A stretch of DNA of 64,000 bases from Candidatus Ancillula prorhinotermitis (GTDB taxonomy: Bacteria; Actinomycetota; Actinomycetes; Actinomycetales; Bifidobacteriaceae): NCBI GenBank assembly GCA_031280795.1, contig JAITGF010000017.1, forward strand, positions 1-64,000, written 5' to 3'. How positions within the stretch are numbered: position 1 is the first letter of the stretch; every line of letters starts with the position of its first letter. This document shows, piece by piece, positions 33,456 to 42,192 of the stretch. The notes beneath the pieces are model-generated. The model was given only the letters and a program-made list of their open reading frames with translations, was not told where the DNA came from and searched no databases. The position numbers were made by a program, and so were the translations under genes.

Positions 33456-34988
33456 ATGCCAAGTGCAAAAAAGGGGAGCAACCCTACCGCAGAATCCGGA
33501 AAAAGCGCCGGAAAAGTTGCCGGGGAAGTAGGTAGTAAAGGCGTTGGTAGCAAGGGCAATGAAGGAGTAAATCCCTTGCAACACGGCGAGCTCAAGCGCG
33601 CCCTAAGTAGTCGCCAATTACAGCTGATTGCTATCGGCGGCACAATTGGCACATCGCTTTTTCTTGGCACTTCAAAGACGATATCTTTGGCAGGCCCTTC
33701 CATCATCATTGACTACTTGATTGCCGGCGTGGTCGTCTTCTTAACAATGCGCGTGCTAGGGGAGATGCTGATATCAGATTTGCGTTTCCGCTCATTTCGC
33801 GACCTAGTGACGCATTATCTAGGCCCGTGGGGAGGGTTTATCACAGGCTGGATGTACTGGGGGTTCTGGATCGTCACCGGTATGCAAGATTCGGTGGCGG
33901 TAAGTGTCTACTTGGAGGATTACTTCCCGGGCATGCCTCGCTGGCTACCAGGTCTATCAGTAGTGTTAATCATCTTCTTGCTCAACTCGGTGGCAGTGAA
34001 TGTCTTCGGAGAAATGGAATTTTGGCTATCAATCATTAAGATTGTCGCTATCATAACACTTATTCTAGTCGGCCTGGTAATGGTGTTTTCTGGGCAGCAT
34101 TTTGTGTATCAAACTGTTGATGCAAACGGTTTACAGAGCTCCCTAGATATGCAATCAAGTTTCAATAACCTGTTTGATTACGGCTTTTTTGGGCATGGTG
34201 CATCAGGATTTCTGCTCGGATTCCAGATGGCGTTTTTAGCGTACACTGGTGTAGAAGTGATTGGTACCACTGCTGCTGAAGTTAAAAATCCGCTTGTAAC
34301 TTTGCCGCGGGCGATTAACTCTATACCACTGCGTATTTCCATCTTCTACATCGGGACAGTCTTCGTGATCCTTTGTGCAGTGCCTTGGAACACCATTGCC
34401 TCACTTCGTGGGTCGCCGTTTGTGAACATCTTCACTACCATCGGAATCCCCGCCGCCGGTGTCATTATGACCTTTGTGCTCATAACCGCTGCAGTTTCGG
34501 GGGCGAACTCTGGTCTCTACTCAACTTCGCGTATGCTTTTCGGGTTGTCGATTGATGGTCATGCACCGCGCGCGTTTAGCAAGACTTCGAGAAGCCAGGT
34601 GCCGCAAAGTGCCCTTACTTTTGGCTTGCTTGTGATTGCTATCCCTGTGGTTTTGGTGACCATTTTTGACGACAATCCAATGGATGCCTTCATGATTTTT
34701 GCATCATGGTCGACCGGCTGTATACTTTGCGTATGGATTCTGGTGCTAGTCTCATATTTCGTCTACGTCAGTAAACACGCCGATCTGCACAACGCATCTA
34801 CGTTCAAAGCACCATTTGGTCGCATTTCCGCTGGGCTTTGCATCGCTTTCTTAAGCTTTATCATAATCATCATGTTCTTTGATACAGTGCCACGCCTTGG
34901 CATTATACTCGCCATCGCATCATTGCTCATCCTGTTCGCCGTCTACCGCTTCAAAGTCCATAAAATTGAACATCTTGAATATGAATAA
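33456..34988 (+). CDS. Amino-acid permease, APC superfamily (AAT family)
   Basis: A 510-residue transporter with about 12 membrane helices and a ~40-residue basic Gly/Lys/Ser-rich N-terminus. The family signature is LKRALSSRQLQLIAIGGTIGTSLFLGT (first helix, unwound GGTIG substrate-binding loop), followed by FITGWMYWGFWIVTGMQDSVAVSVYLEDY and the GVEVIGTTAAEVKNP segment. This resembles GabP/LysP/ProY-type proton symporters. The substrate cannot be assigned. It is divergent from the carboxylase operon. Confidence 0.88.
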   Translation: MPSAKKGSNPTAESGKSAGKVAGEVGSKGVGSKGNEGVNPLQHGELKRALSSRQLQLIAIGGTIGTSLFLGTSKTISLAGPSIIIDYLIAGVVVFLTMRVLGEMLISDLRFRSFRDLVTHYLGPWGGFITGWMYWGFWIVTGMQDSVAVSVYLEDYFPGMPRWLPGLSVVLIIFLLNSVAVNVFGEMEFWLSIIKIVAIITLILVGLVMVFSGQHFVYQTVDANGLQSSLDMQSSFNNLFDYGFFGHGASGFLLGFQMAFLAYTGVEVIGTTAAEVKNPLVTLPRAINSIPLRISIFYIGTVFVILCAVPWNTIASLRGSPFVNIFTTIGIPAAGVIMTFVLITAAVSGANSGLYSTSRMLFGLSIDGHAPRAFSKTSRSQVPQSALTFGLLVIAIPVVLVTIFDDNPMDAFMIFASWSTGCILCVWILVLVSYFVYVSKHADLHNASTFKAPFGRISAGLCIAFLSFIIIIMFFDTVPRLGIILAIASLLILFAVYRFKVHKIEHLEYE

Positions 34989-35066
34989 TGCATGAGCTTG
35001 TGCAGGTAAGGTTTTTGAGGGGCTAAGTTGCCAAGATGCGCCTGCACGCGCAAGGAAAATTTGTGG

Positions 35067-35072
35067 TATACT
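35067..35072 (+). promoter_or_regulatory. -10 box of xylB, leaderless
   Basis: TATACT with TGTGG before it, six bases before ATG 35079. A GTGCAGG/CCTGCAC pair spans the 34989-35050 gap upstream. Confidence 0.7.
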
Positions 35073-35078
35073 TAGAGT

Positions 35079-36650
35079 ATGAGTAATAATGTTCTAGTGG
35101 CTGGTGTTGACACTTCAACCCAGTCTTGTAAAGTTGTTGTGCGTGAACTTGAAAGCGGCAAGCTCGTACGTTCTGGTAGTGCCGCTCACCCTGATGGCAC
35201 CGAATGTCATCCTGATCACTGGTGGAATGCCTTTAAAGATGCTGCCTCGTGTGCTGGTGGCCTCGATGACGTTGCGGCGATTTCCGTAGGGGGGCAGCAA
35301 CATGGTATGGTGCTCTTAGACGAAGACGGTGAAGTGATAAGGCCAGCTTTGCTCTGGAACGACACCCGCTCAGCCGTGGCCGCCGAAGACCTTATCGCGG
35401 AGTTCGGCGCACGCTCTATTGAAAAAAGCCCAGCTGCAGCTTATGATGGTCGCCACATCTCCGAGATTGGCGCCAAAGCATGGGCGGACGCAATCGGTTC
35501 GGTACTAGTGGCTTCAATCACAGTTACGAAGATTCGTTGGGTGGCGGCAACGGAACCCGAAAACGCTAAGCGCATCCGCGCGATTTGCTTACCGCATGAT
35601 TGGCTTTCTTGGCGTTTGGCTGGATATGGACCAAAGTCACAAGGTCTCAACCCCGACTTAAACGCCATTTTCACCGATCGTTCGGACGCGTCAGGTACTG
35701 GTTATTTTGACGCAACTGCCGAAAATGGTCTTGGCGCTTACCGTCGCGACTTGCTAGACATGGCGTTGCGACCTGCAGGCATTACTTCGGAAAACATAAT
35801 CCTTCCACGCGTCCTTCAGCCAACTGAGCACGCCCTAACCACTACACCTGCGAATTCGGCAGAGAAGGTGATCCCTGAAGATGTGCTGATCGGCCCTGGT
35901 GGTGGCGATAATGCTGCAGCAGCGTTTGGGCTCGGTCTTAGCACTGGGGAAGTCTCAGTATCGCTGGGCACCTCAGGTGTGGTAGCAGCTATTTCAGCTA
36001 CACCGACCGCCGACCGCACTGGCGCTATCAACGGCTTTGCTGATTGCACTGGAAATTATTTACCACTTGCTTGCACGCTCAATGCTTCACGCGATATCGA
36101 CGCTGCAAACGCTATCCTAGGCGTTTCATACGAAGAGCTTTCTGACCTAGCGCTTAAGGCTGAGCCTGGGGCTGGTGGCATTACACTAGTGCCGTACTTC
36201 GAAGGGGAGCGCGTTCCAAACCGCCCAACCGCGAATGCGTCACTCTTTGGGTTGACCTTACAGAATTCCACTCGTGAAAACATCGCTCGCGCATTTGTCG
36301 AAGGCATGTTGCTTGGTCAAAACGACGGGTTAGTTCAGATGCAGAAGATGGGGGTTACGATCCGCAAAGTCTACATGATTGGTGGCTCGATGAAGTCTCC
36401 AGCAGTTCGTGAAATTGCTCCAGCTATCTTTGGGCGCGACATTACCCTTCCAGAAATTGATGAGTACGTTGCTAATGGCGCTGCTCGCCAAGCCGCTTGG
36501 GTGTACAATGCGAAAAATGGCAAGCCAGATGCGCCGCAGTGGAAGTTAAAATCTGAGGAGGTGATTACCGCCCCCGAAACACAAGAAGTCGTTGATAACT
36601 ATGAAGCTGTCAAAGATCTTCCGACTAAGGGGGAATTGCTGAATAAATAA
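35079..36650 (+). CDS. xylB: Xylulokinase
   Basis: A 523-residue FGGY-family kinase phosphorylating D-xylulose to xylulose-5-phosphate, the entry to the pentose or phosphoketolase pathway. It has GVDTSTQSCKVVVREL (phosphate loop 1), SVGGQQHGMVLLDEDG (the xylulose-binding MHG-type region), LLWNDTRSA, CLPHDWLSWRL, GGGDNAAAAFGLGLSTGEVSVSLGTSGVV (hinge and phosphate 2), and RKVYMIGGSMKSPAVREIAP. Leaderless start. No xylose isomerase is adjacent. Its stop TAA overlaps the proposed ATA start of trkH. Confidence 0.93.
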   Translation: MSNNVLVAGVDTSTQSCKVVVRELESGKLVRSGSAAHPDGTECHPDHWWNAFKDAASCAGGLDDVAAISVGGQQHGMVLLDEDGEVIRPALLWNDTRSAVAAEDLIAEFGARSIEKSPAAAYDGRHISEIGAKAWADAIGSVLVASITVTKIRWVAATEPENAKRIRAICLPHDWLSWRLAGYGPKSQGLNPDLNAIFTDRSDASGTGYFDATAENGLGAYRRDLLDMALRPAGITSENIILPRVLQPTEHALTTTPANSAEKVIPEDVLIGPGGGDNAAAAFGLGLSTGEVSVSLGTSGVVAAISATPTADRTGAINGFADCTGNYLPLACTLNASRDIDAANAILGVSYEELSDLALKAEPGAGGITLVPYFEGERVPNRPTANASLFGLTLQNSTRENIARAFVEGMLLGQNDGLVQMQKMGVTIRKVYMIGGSMKSPAVREIAPAIFGRDITLPEIDEYVANGAARQAAWVYNAKNGKPDAPQWKLKSEEVITAPETQEVVDNYEAVKDLPTKGELLNK

Positions 36651-38128
36651 CGGATTTCAATCAGGTAGCAGTTTCAAAGCAAACTGCTGAAAAGGGTGCG
36701 CGCAAAAAACTTGCACGTAGTAGGAGTTTACGCGCTCCAAAGCCTAGGGAGCTTAACCTAAAGAGTAGCAATCGTTCATGGGTGATTGTTTTTGCAAGGC
36801 AGCGCCCCGCTCTTTTTGTATCCGAATTATTCTTAGCGGTAGTCTTATTCTATACCTCACTACTATCACTACCTTTTGCCACAGCTTCAGGTAAGAGCGC
36901 CTCGTTTGGCGTAGCATTTTTCACTACTACATCGGCCATTTCTGGTACTGGTTTAATCGTTGAGCCAACTGGAATCTTCTGGTCTGATTTTGGTAAAGTA
37001 GTCATTATGCTTACCATGCAAACCGGCGGCTTAGGAGTTATGACTTTAGCGTCATTGCTTGGCATTTTCGTATCGAAGCAACTTGGGTTAACTACTCGCA
37101 TATTAACTGCATCAGACATCAAAGAATCGCGTTTCGGTGAGATCGGTGCACTGCTTAGAGTGGTTGTAATAACCACTTTCACTATTGAAGCAGTGGTCGC
37201 GGTGATGTTAGTACCTCGCTTTATGGAAATGCATCTGAACTTGCCCCGTGCACTTTGGCACTCTGTATTCTTCGCTGTATCAGCCTTCAATAATGCAGGT
37301 TTTGACCTCTCTGAAAGCAATTTCATTACGTGGGGGTCGCATTGGGGGGTCGTCATCCCTATGGCAATCGGCATGACTATGGGCGCAATCGGCTTCCCGG
37401 TAATACGTAATCTGGTCGACGTTGTCAAGCATCGCAAACTGAAACTCTTGAATCTAAACACGAAGCTAGTCTTAACAGTTTTCTTCATCATGGACGCGAT
37501 CATTTTGCTGTGGTTCTTTGCAATCGAGCGCGATAACGCTGGGCTTTTCCCACCTGAGGTAATTGATAACACGTCTGACCATTTCGCTGGGCTTACGTTT
37601 GGTGCACTTACTACGCGCGCTTCAGGTTTTGGTGTACTTAACGCTGCGAACTTGACTCAACCCACCCTTCTCCTTGCCCAAATCTGGATGTTCGTTGGTG
37701 CTGGGCCCGCTTCAACCTGTGCCGGTATCAAAGTCACCACTGTTGCAGTACTCTTCATCGCCGCCTGGGCAGAGTTCAAAGGTCGAGGCGACTTGACAGC
37801 CTACGGGAAACGGCTTCCCCCAGGGGCACTAAAGGTTGCCGTGACAGTCTTAATCTGCGGTGTCATCGCCATATTCACATTCACACTGATCATTGACCAG
37901 ATGACCGAAGCGCCTTTGGAGGTCGTCCAGTTTGATGTGATTTCCGCTTTTGCCAACTGCGGTCTTTCTCTAAGCCTGGCACCACTTCTAAATGACGTAG
38001 GGCTTACGATGATGGGCATGTTGATGTTCATCGGGCGTTTGGGTACTATGACCGTCGCCGCAGCTCTAATGAAGCGCGACCGCAGTGATTTAGTGCGCTA
38101 CCCTGAGGAAAACCTCATCATCGGCTAG
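36647..38128 (+). CDS. Potassium uptake protein, TrkH/KtrB family (proposed ATA start)
   Basis: A K+ channel-like transporter with four pore repeats; the P-loops read TTTSAISGTGL, SAFNNAGFDL, TTRASGF and SAFANCGLS. It needs a TrkA/KtrA partner, not seen here. The first canonical start, GTG 36782, would begin at the edge of the first helix. The frame is open 45 codons further upstream and encodes a basic cytosolic N-terminus (RKKLARSRSLRAPKPREL...) typical of the family. The upstream limit is an ATA at 36647 overlapping the xylB stop as ATAA, with AAGGGGG 13 bases before. No ATG, GTG or TTG lies between. With ATA the protein is 493 residues. Confidence 0.85.
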   Translation: MTDFNQVAVSKQTAEKGARKKLARSRSLRAPKPRELNLKSSNRSWVIVFARQRPALFVSELFLAVVLFYTSLLSLPFATASGKSASFGVAFFTTTSAISGTGLIVEPTGIFWSDFGKVVIMLTMQTGGLGVMTLASLLGIFVSKQLGLTTRILTASDIKESRFGEIGALLRVVVITTFTIEAVVAVMLVPRFMEMHLNLPRALWHSVFFAVSAFNNAGFDLSESNFITWGSHWGVVIPMAIGMTMGAIGFPVIRNLVDVVKHRKLKLLNLNTKLVLTVFFIMDAIILLWFFAIERDNAGLFPPEVIDNTSDHFAGLTFGALTTRASGFGVLNAANLTQPTLLLAQIWMFVGAGPASTCAGIKVTTVAVLFIAAWAEFKGRGDLTAYGKRLPPGALKVAVTVLICGVIAIFTFTLIIDQMTEAPLEVVQFDVISAFANCGLSLSLAPLLNDVGLTMMGMLMFIGRLGTMTVAAALMKRDRSDLVRYPEENLIIG

Positions 38129-38235
38129 ATTTGGTTGGCTTAGATTCGGTAGGGCTAGATTTGGGTAAACTGGATTTAACAAGCAGGATTCGGCGGGCAA
38201 GGCTCGAAGGGTAGGGTTTATAAGGGGGGACCGGC
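38129..38235. other. Intergenic gap between convergent trkH and CYTH gene
   Basis: 107 bases with a loose, imperfect ~16-base tandem pattern (GGCTTAGATTCGG, GGGCTAGATTTGGG, AACTGGATTT). No terminator or gene was recognised. Confidence 0.45.
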
Positions 38236-38871
38236 TTAGGCTAGGCGATTTTCACCAAAGGCTCTCGAAAAGTGTACAGAGCTCTGGTTAATACGCTCTT
38301 CTAGGCCTTTGATGTATTCGTCGCGGAACTCCTTGTACGGTACGTTTACTAGTGAATCATTGGTAAAATCAGAATTATCAGTAACCTCTTCGATGCAAAA
38401 CTTGGGTATCTCCAGATCGACTACAGGGCTCATCCGCTCGCACTCTGCAATGATCAGTCCAGCGTTATCACCACCAAAAATATCGATCACCCAACCATCT
38501 TGGCCGATCCAAGCTGAGTAACGGTTCTTAATGATGGTTTTGCCGCCCCGTTTCACGAGCTCAATGGCAACATATGGGTCTAAAGTGTGTTCGACCTCAT
38601 AGCGTGTACCGCCTAAGCTCGGTCCCTTTACTGTCATAGTCGCTAAGTCAAACGAGTCTTGATGTTCACTTAAGACTGCTAAGGGGTCAGTTTCGGAGCC
38701 GATGGTTACTTTTATGTCGGACTGAACTCGGATGCGTATAGCATAGCCGTCGCTAGATAGGTAATAGTTCTGAATTATCAAATTTGGGGGCAGACCACTA
38801 TCGTACTCCTCTGGAAATTCAAAGCAGAAGAAACGCCTCTCAAATTCGAAATCGGAAAATATTTCGCTTAT
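38236..38871 (-). CDS. CYTH domain protein (proposed leaderless ATA start)
   Basis: Adenylate cyclase/thiamine-triphosphatase superfamily protein of unknown substrate; CYTH enzymes act on triphosphates with divalent metal. The diagnostic ExExR/K entry motif, FEFERRFF, lies upstream of the first canonical start (TTG 38781): the frame continues for 30 codons and reads SEIFSDFEFERRFFCFEFP. The protein then runs LIIQNYYLSSDGYAIRIRVQ as in actinobacterial CYTH proteins. The first codon is ATA at 38869-38871, exactly six bases after a minus-strand TAAAAT (38878-38883), the spacing seen in the leaderless ATG genes. With that start it is 211 residues. Confidence 0.82.
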   Translation of the reverse strand: MSEIFSDFEFERRFFCFEFPEEYDSGLPPNLIIQNYYLSSDGYAIRIRVQSDIKVTIGSETDPLAVLSEHQDSFDLATMTVKGPSLGGTRYEVEHTLDPYVAIELVKRGGKTIIKNRYSAWIGQDGWVIDIFGGDNAGLIIAECERMSPVVDLEIPKFCIEEVTDNSDFTNDSLVNVPYKEFRDEYIKGLEERINQSSVHFSRAFGENRLA

Positions 38872-38877
38872 ATCCCT

Positions 38878-38883
38878 ATTTTA
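38878..38883 (-). promoter_or_regulatory. -10 box of the CYTH gene, leaderless
   Basis: TAAAAT preceded by TGG and followed by AGGGAT and then ATA. The HAD gene has the same arrangement with TATAAT, AAGGAT, ATG. Confidence 0.7.
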
Positions 38884-38960
38884 CCATATTTTTATTGACA
38901 TCTAGCACGACACACCGGAAATTTCGCAAAGAATAAGTTGCACGCGATACTCATTTAGTG

Positions 38961-38966
38961 TATAAT
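38961..38966 (+). promoter_or_regulatory. -10 box of map, leaderless
   Basis: TATAAT, six bases, ATG 38973. Confidence 0.75.
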
Positions 38967-38972
38967 AGTGTT

Positions 38973-39761
38973 ATGATAGAAATTCGCTCAAGAAACGATA
39001 TTGAGCAGATGAGGCCGGCAGGCAAGTTTGTTGCAGAAATACTTCAGACTTTACATGATTGCGTCAAAATCGGCACAAATCTACTAGAAATCGACGAGAT
39101 AACGCGGAAGAAGATTCTTAAGAAGGGCGCTACTTCTTGCTACGTCGACTATGCGCCATCTTTTGGGGAAGGTCCTTTTGGTTATTATATCTGCACTTCA
39201 GTGAATGATGCTGTACTGCATGGGCGTCCTTATGACTACGATTTAGTGGCCGGTGATGTCCTTTCGCTTGACTTGGCAGTTTCACTAAATGGATGGGTGG
39301 CTGACTCAGCTTTCACAATGGTGGTCGGCTCAGAAACTGATGCCAACCTTACTACCCCAGAAGTCGAGCACCTAATGAACACTACTAAAACCGCCCTAGA
39401 AATAGCTATCGGAGCTGCTCGAGTTCCAAATCGAATCGGGGATATTTCAGCAAGCATCGGCGATTTTTGCCATGACCAAGGTTTTTTGGTGAACACGGAC
39501 TATGGTGGTCACGGTGTTGGGCGAATTATGCATGCCGACCCACACGTACCTAACGACGGAAAGCCGGGGAGGGGTTTCAAGGTAAGGCCAGGGTTAGTGG
39601 TGGCGCTTGAGCCGTGGTTGCTCATGGGCACTGATGAAATCTACACTGATGATAGCGATGGTTGGACGATTCGCTCTGAAGATGGTTCGATCGGCGCACA
39701 TTTTGAGCACACCATCGCAGTAACTGACGCAGACCCTATTGTTTTGACGGCTTGGGATTAA
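38973..39761 (+). CDS. map: Methionine aminopeptidase, type I
   Basis: Removes the initiator methionine from nascent proteins. The metal ligands are visible in order: Asp in SLDLAVSLNGWVADSAFTM (two Asp), His in YGGHGVGRIMHADPHVPN, Glu in VVALEPWLL and Glu in AHFEHTIAVTD. The N-terminus IEIRSRNDIEQMRPAGKFVAEIL is family-typical. It is 262 residues with no SH3-binding or zinc extension. The start at 38973 is placed by the -10 spacing; five upstream in-frame codons overlap the -10 box. Confidence 0.95.
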   Translation: MIEIRSRNDIEQMRPAGKFVAEILQTLHDCVKIGTNLLEIDEITRKKILKKGATSCYVDYAPSFGEGPFGYYICTSVNDAVLHGRPYDYDLVAGDVLSLDLAVSLNGWVADSAFTMVVGSETDANLTTPEVEHLMNTTKTALEIAIGAARVPNRIGDISASIGDFCHDQGFLVNTDYGGHGVGRIMHADPHVPNDGKPGRGFKVRPGLVVALEPWLLMGTDEIYTDDSDGWTIRSEDGSIGAHFEHTIAVTDADPIVLTAWD

Positions 39762-40542
39762 CCCGCTTTGCTTCGAATATCAACCACACTGCTGAAACGA
39801 CCAGTAATGTGATGGCAAACCAGATGTTGACACGCACTCCTAGGATATACTCGGAGTTGTCGATGCGTAGTGTTTCGATGAAGACGCGCCCAAAGGTGTA
39901 GAGAGCTAAGTAGGCAGGAATCACTACTTTGCTTTCAAATAAGGTTTTCCGAAAAATAACGAGCAGAACACTAAAAACAATTAGATTCCAGAGCATCTCG
40001 TACAAAAAGGTGGGGTGATAAAAGGTTACTGCTTGGTATTGACCTCTAGAAATGTCCAGCTTCCAAGGCAAATCAGTCTCTTTACCGTAAAGCTCAGCAT
40101 TAAACCAGTTTCCGAGTCTGCCCACGCTTTGGGCAAGTGGAATTCCGGGCACGACGCACCAAAGAAAGTGGTTGAAGTCAATTTTGCGCACTCTACAAAA
40201 CGCCCACGCTGCGACTACGCCAAAGATGATACCGCCCATAATGCCGAGCCCACCTTGCCAGATCTTGAAAATGCTTTGCGGGTGGTTGAGGTAAAATCCC
40301 GGTAGTGTCAAAACGTAGTACAATCTTGCACCAATGACCCCGCAAGGGAGTATTACTAGTAGTGCGTCCCAGATAACCCCAGGTGCCATTTTTGTATTTG
40401 GCGCAAGCGCATGTAGCTTTCTAGAACGCAAGACTCCGACTAGGCAGGCAAGCATTGCGCCACTTAAGACGCAGAGCGCATAAAAATGTATAGTGAAAGG
40501 ACCGATGGTGAATTCACTGATGGGTGGAGTTGGTATGCTCAT
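39736..40542 (-). CDS. lgt: Prolipoprotein diacylglyceryl transferase
   Basis: Membrane enzyme that attaches diacylglycerol to the lipobox cysteine of prolipoproteins. It has seven predicted helices, the Lgt signature VGRLGNWFNAELYGKETDLPW, and the HPTFLYEMLWNL and GRVFIETLRID segments. 268 residues. A TATAAT lies four bases before the ATG on the minus strand (40547-40552). It overlaps the 3' end of map by 26 bases, convergently. Confidence 0.95.
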   Translation of the reverse strand: MSIPTPPISEFTIGPFTIHFYALCVLSGAMLACLVGVLRSRKLHALAPNTKMAPGVIWDALLVILPCGVIGARLYYVLTLPGFYLNHPQSIFKIWQGGLGIMGGIIFGVVAAWAFCRVRKIDFNHFLWCVVPGIPLAQSVGRLGNWFNAELYGKETDLPWKLDISRGQYQAVTFYHPTFLYEMLWNLIVFSVLLVIFRKTLFESKVVIPAYLALYTFGRVFIETLRIDNSEYILGVRVNIWFAITLLVVSAVWLIFEAKRVNPKPSKQ

Positions 40543-40546
40543 GATA

Positions 40547-40552
40547 ATTATA
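40547..40552 (-). promoter_or_regulatory. -10 box near the lgt start
   Basis: Minus-strand TATAAT four bases before the lgt ATG, overlapping the stop of the phosphate transporter gene. The spacing is shorter than the usual six, so a start a few bases into the gene or a shifted transcription start is possible. Confidence 0.5.
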
Positions 40553-41573
40553 ACACAAATGATACGACTTGGTGCACAGCAAAGGCAAGCACCCCTGAAG
40601 CAGGTATCGTTAGAAACCAGGCTCGCATTATGTTGCCTGCTACCTGCCAGCGCACGGACTTGACGCTTTTTGTCGCCCCTGATCCGAGTATCGCGGAAGT
40701 TACTGTGTGCGTGGTCGAAATCGGTGCGTGGACAAAAAAGGCTGTCACGTAAAGCACAGCTGCTGAAACTGCTTCAGCTGCAAACGCGCGCGTTGGGTCG
40801 ATATCGACGATTTTAGTACCCAGTGTCTTCATAATACGCTTTCCACCTGCGAAAGTGCCAGCACCGATGGCTAGTGCGCACATCACCATGATTATAAAGG
40901 GTATGGTTTCGTCGGTGTGTGAAACGCCGAAAATCCCCGTAGCTGCACAGGCCATGAAGATGATACCCATGGATTTTTGAGCATCTTGCAGACCATGTCC
41001 AAGCGCAAGGGCGGCTGAGGAGAAGATTTGCATTATGCGAAACTTCCCGAAAATGCGTTCAGGGTTCCGGCGCCGCAGTGCCCACTGAAAAACGAGCATC
41101 AATATGTATGCTAGCAGAAACCCGACTAGTGGGCTTAAGAACATCGGCTCAATCACTTTGTCGACAATTTTAGTCCACTTGATATGTACAGTGTCCGAAA
41201 AAAGCATTGCCGAAAGACCTGCGCCGGTTAAGCCTCCGATTAACGCGTGCGAAGAAGATGAGGGGAGTCCAAACCACCAAGTGATCAAGTTCCATCCGAT
41301 CGCGCCAATTAGGGCCGATATAACCAGCTCGAGTTGCATTATCGAGCTCAAACCAGTTAAGTCTACAATATCTTTAGCTATAGTGGTCGCCACAGCAGTG
41401 CCCAAAAGAGCGCCTAGAAGATTCATAACCGCCGCTAAACTAAGGGCTACCTTAGGGGACATTGCTCTTGTCGAGACAGATGTAGCGATAGCGTTCGCAG
41501 CATCGTGAAACCCGTTGGTGAAGTCAAAAACAAGCGCGACTAGGATTACGAGAATCGCGATAGTTAATTCCAC
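40548..41573 (-). CDS. pit: Inorganic phosphate transporter, PiT family
   Basis: A 341-residue symporter with ten or so helices. The two inverted PiT repeats are clear: FDFTNGFHDAANAIATSVSTRAMSP near the N-terminus, GLPSSSSHALIGGL in the middle, and ISTTHTVTSAILGSGATKSVKSVRW near the C-terminus. It imports phosphate with H+ or Na+. The start is GTG, with AGGAGAG in the end of the upstream DUF47 gene as ribosome-binding site. DUF47 plus PiT is a standard pair. Confidence 0.93.
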   Translation of the reverse strand: MELTIAILVILVALVFDFTNGFHDAANAIATSVSTRAMSPKVALSLAAVMNLLGALLGTAVATTIAKDIVDLTGLSSIMQLELVISALIGAIGWNLITWWFGLPSSSSHALIGGLTGAGLSAMLFSDTVHIKWTKIVDKVIEPMFLSPLVGFLLAYILMLVFQWALRRRNPERIFGKFRIMQIFSSAALALGHGLQDAQKSMGIIFMACAATGIFGVSHTDETIPFIIMVMCALAIGAGTFAGGKRIMKTLGTKIVDIDPTRAFAAEAVSAAVLYVTAFFVHAPISTTHTVTSAILGSGATKSVKSVRWQVAGNIMRAWFLTIPASGVLAFAVHQVVSFVL

Positions 41574-42191
41574 TTAGCTCTCCTTGATGGCGATTTGCTC
41601 AACGGCAGCTGCCACTGATTTGAAGCTTTCGGCGATATCGACTAGCGCGTCGGAAATACCCTTAGTTTTAATAATTTCCACAGCGTCACTTTTTCCCGAA
41701 AATAACTTCGCTAAGAGCGCACGGTGGGCCTTTTCGGAGTCGATCACCAATTCGCGTAGTTGCTCAAGATCAGCTGAATGAGCGCGAACATCAGACATAC
41801 CAGAGATGATAGCAAAAGTGCGCACAGCTAAGTCTTCAAGTAATGATACTTGTTTCTCGGCTTTTTTTGGCAAGTCGCGAATATCGTACAAGTAGATGAT
41901 ATCAATCGCTTTGTCATATCCATCAATCACATCGTCAATACGTGACGAAATCACGTACATATCGTCGCGGTCAAAGGGGGTTACAAAGGTGTTAGCAATC
42001 CACTTCGCAATATCGCGCTTTTTACCGTCTGCTAGCTCCTCAAGCTCACGCATTGAGTCCGAAATTTTCTTATACTCAGAAGCATTAGCCGAAACCATCT
42101 TGACCAACAGTTTTGAGCTGTCGATCAAGTGGTTTGCGAGCTGCTTATAAAGATTAAGGTAGGATTTATCTTTGGGTGAAAAAATCCCCAT
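41574..42191 (-). CDS. DUF47 family PhoU-like protein
   Basis: A 205-residue all-helical protein resembling PhoU, found next to PiT transporters and thought to regulate them. ISSRIDDVIDGYDKAIDIIYLY carries the ExxxD-type metal-binding helix and DSEKAHRALLAKLFSG the second. It starts with ATG one base after the rpsA stop and ends at the pit GTG, so it belongs to one transcript with rpsA upstream or uses a promoter inside rpsA. Confidence 0.88.
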   Translation of the reverse strand: MGIFSPKDKSYLNLYKQLANHLIDSSKLLVKMVSANASEYKKISDSMRELEELADGKKRDIAKWIANTFVTPFDRDDMYVISSRIDDVIDGYDKAIDIIYLYDIRDLPKKAEKQVSLLEDLAVRTFAIISGMSDVRAHSADLEQLRELVIDSEKAHRALLAKLFSGKSDAVEIIKTKGISDALVDIAESFKSVAAAVEQIAIKES

Positions 42192-42192
42192 C

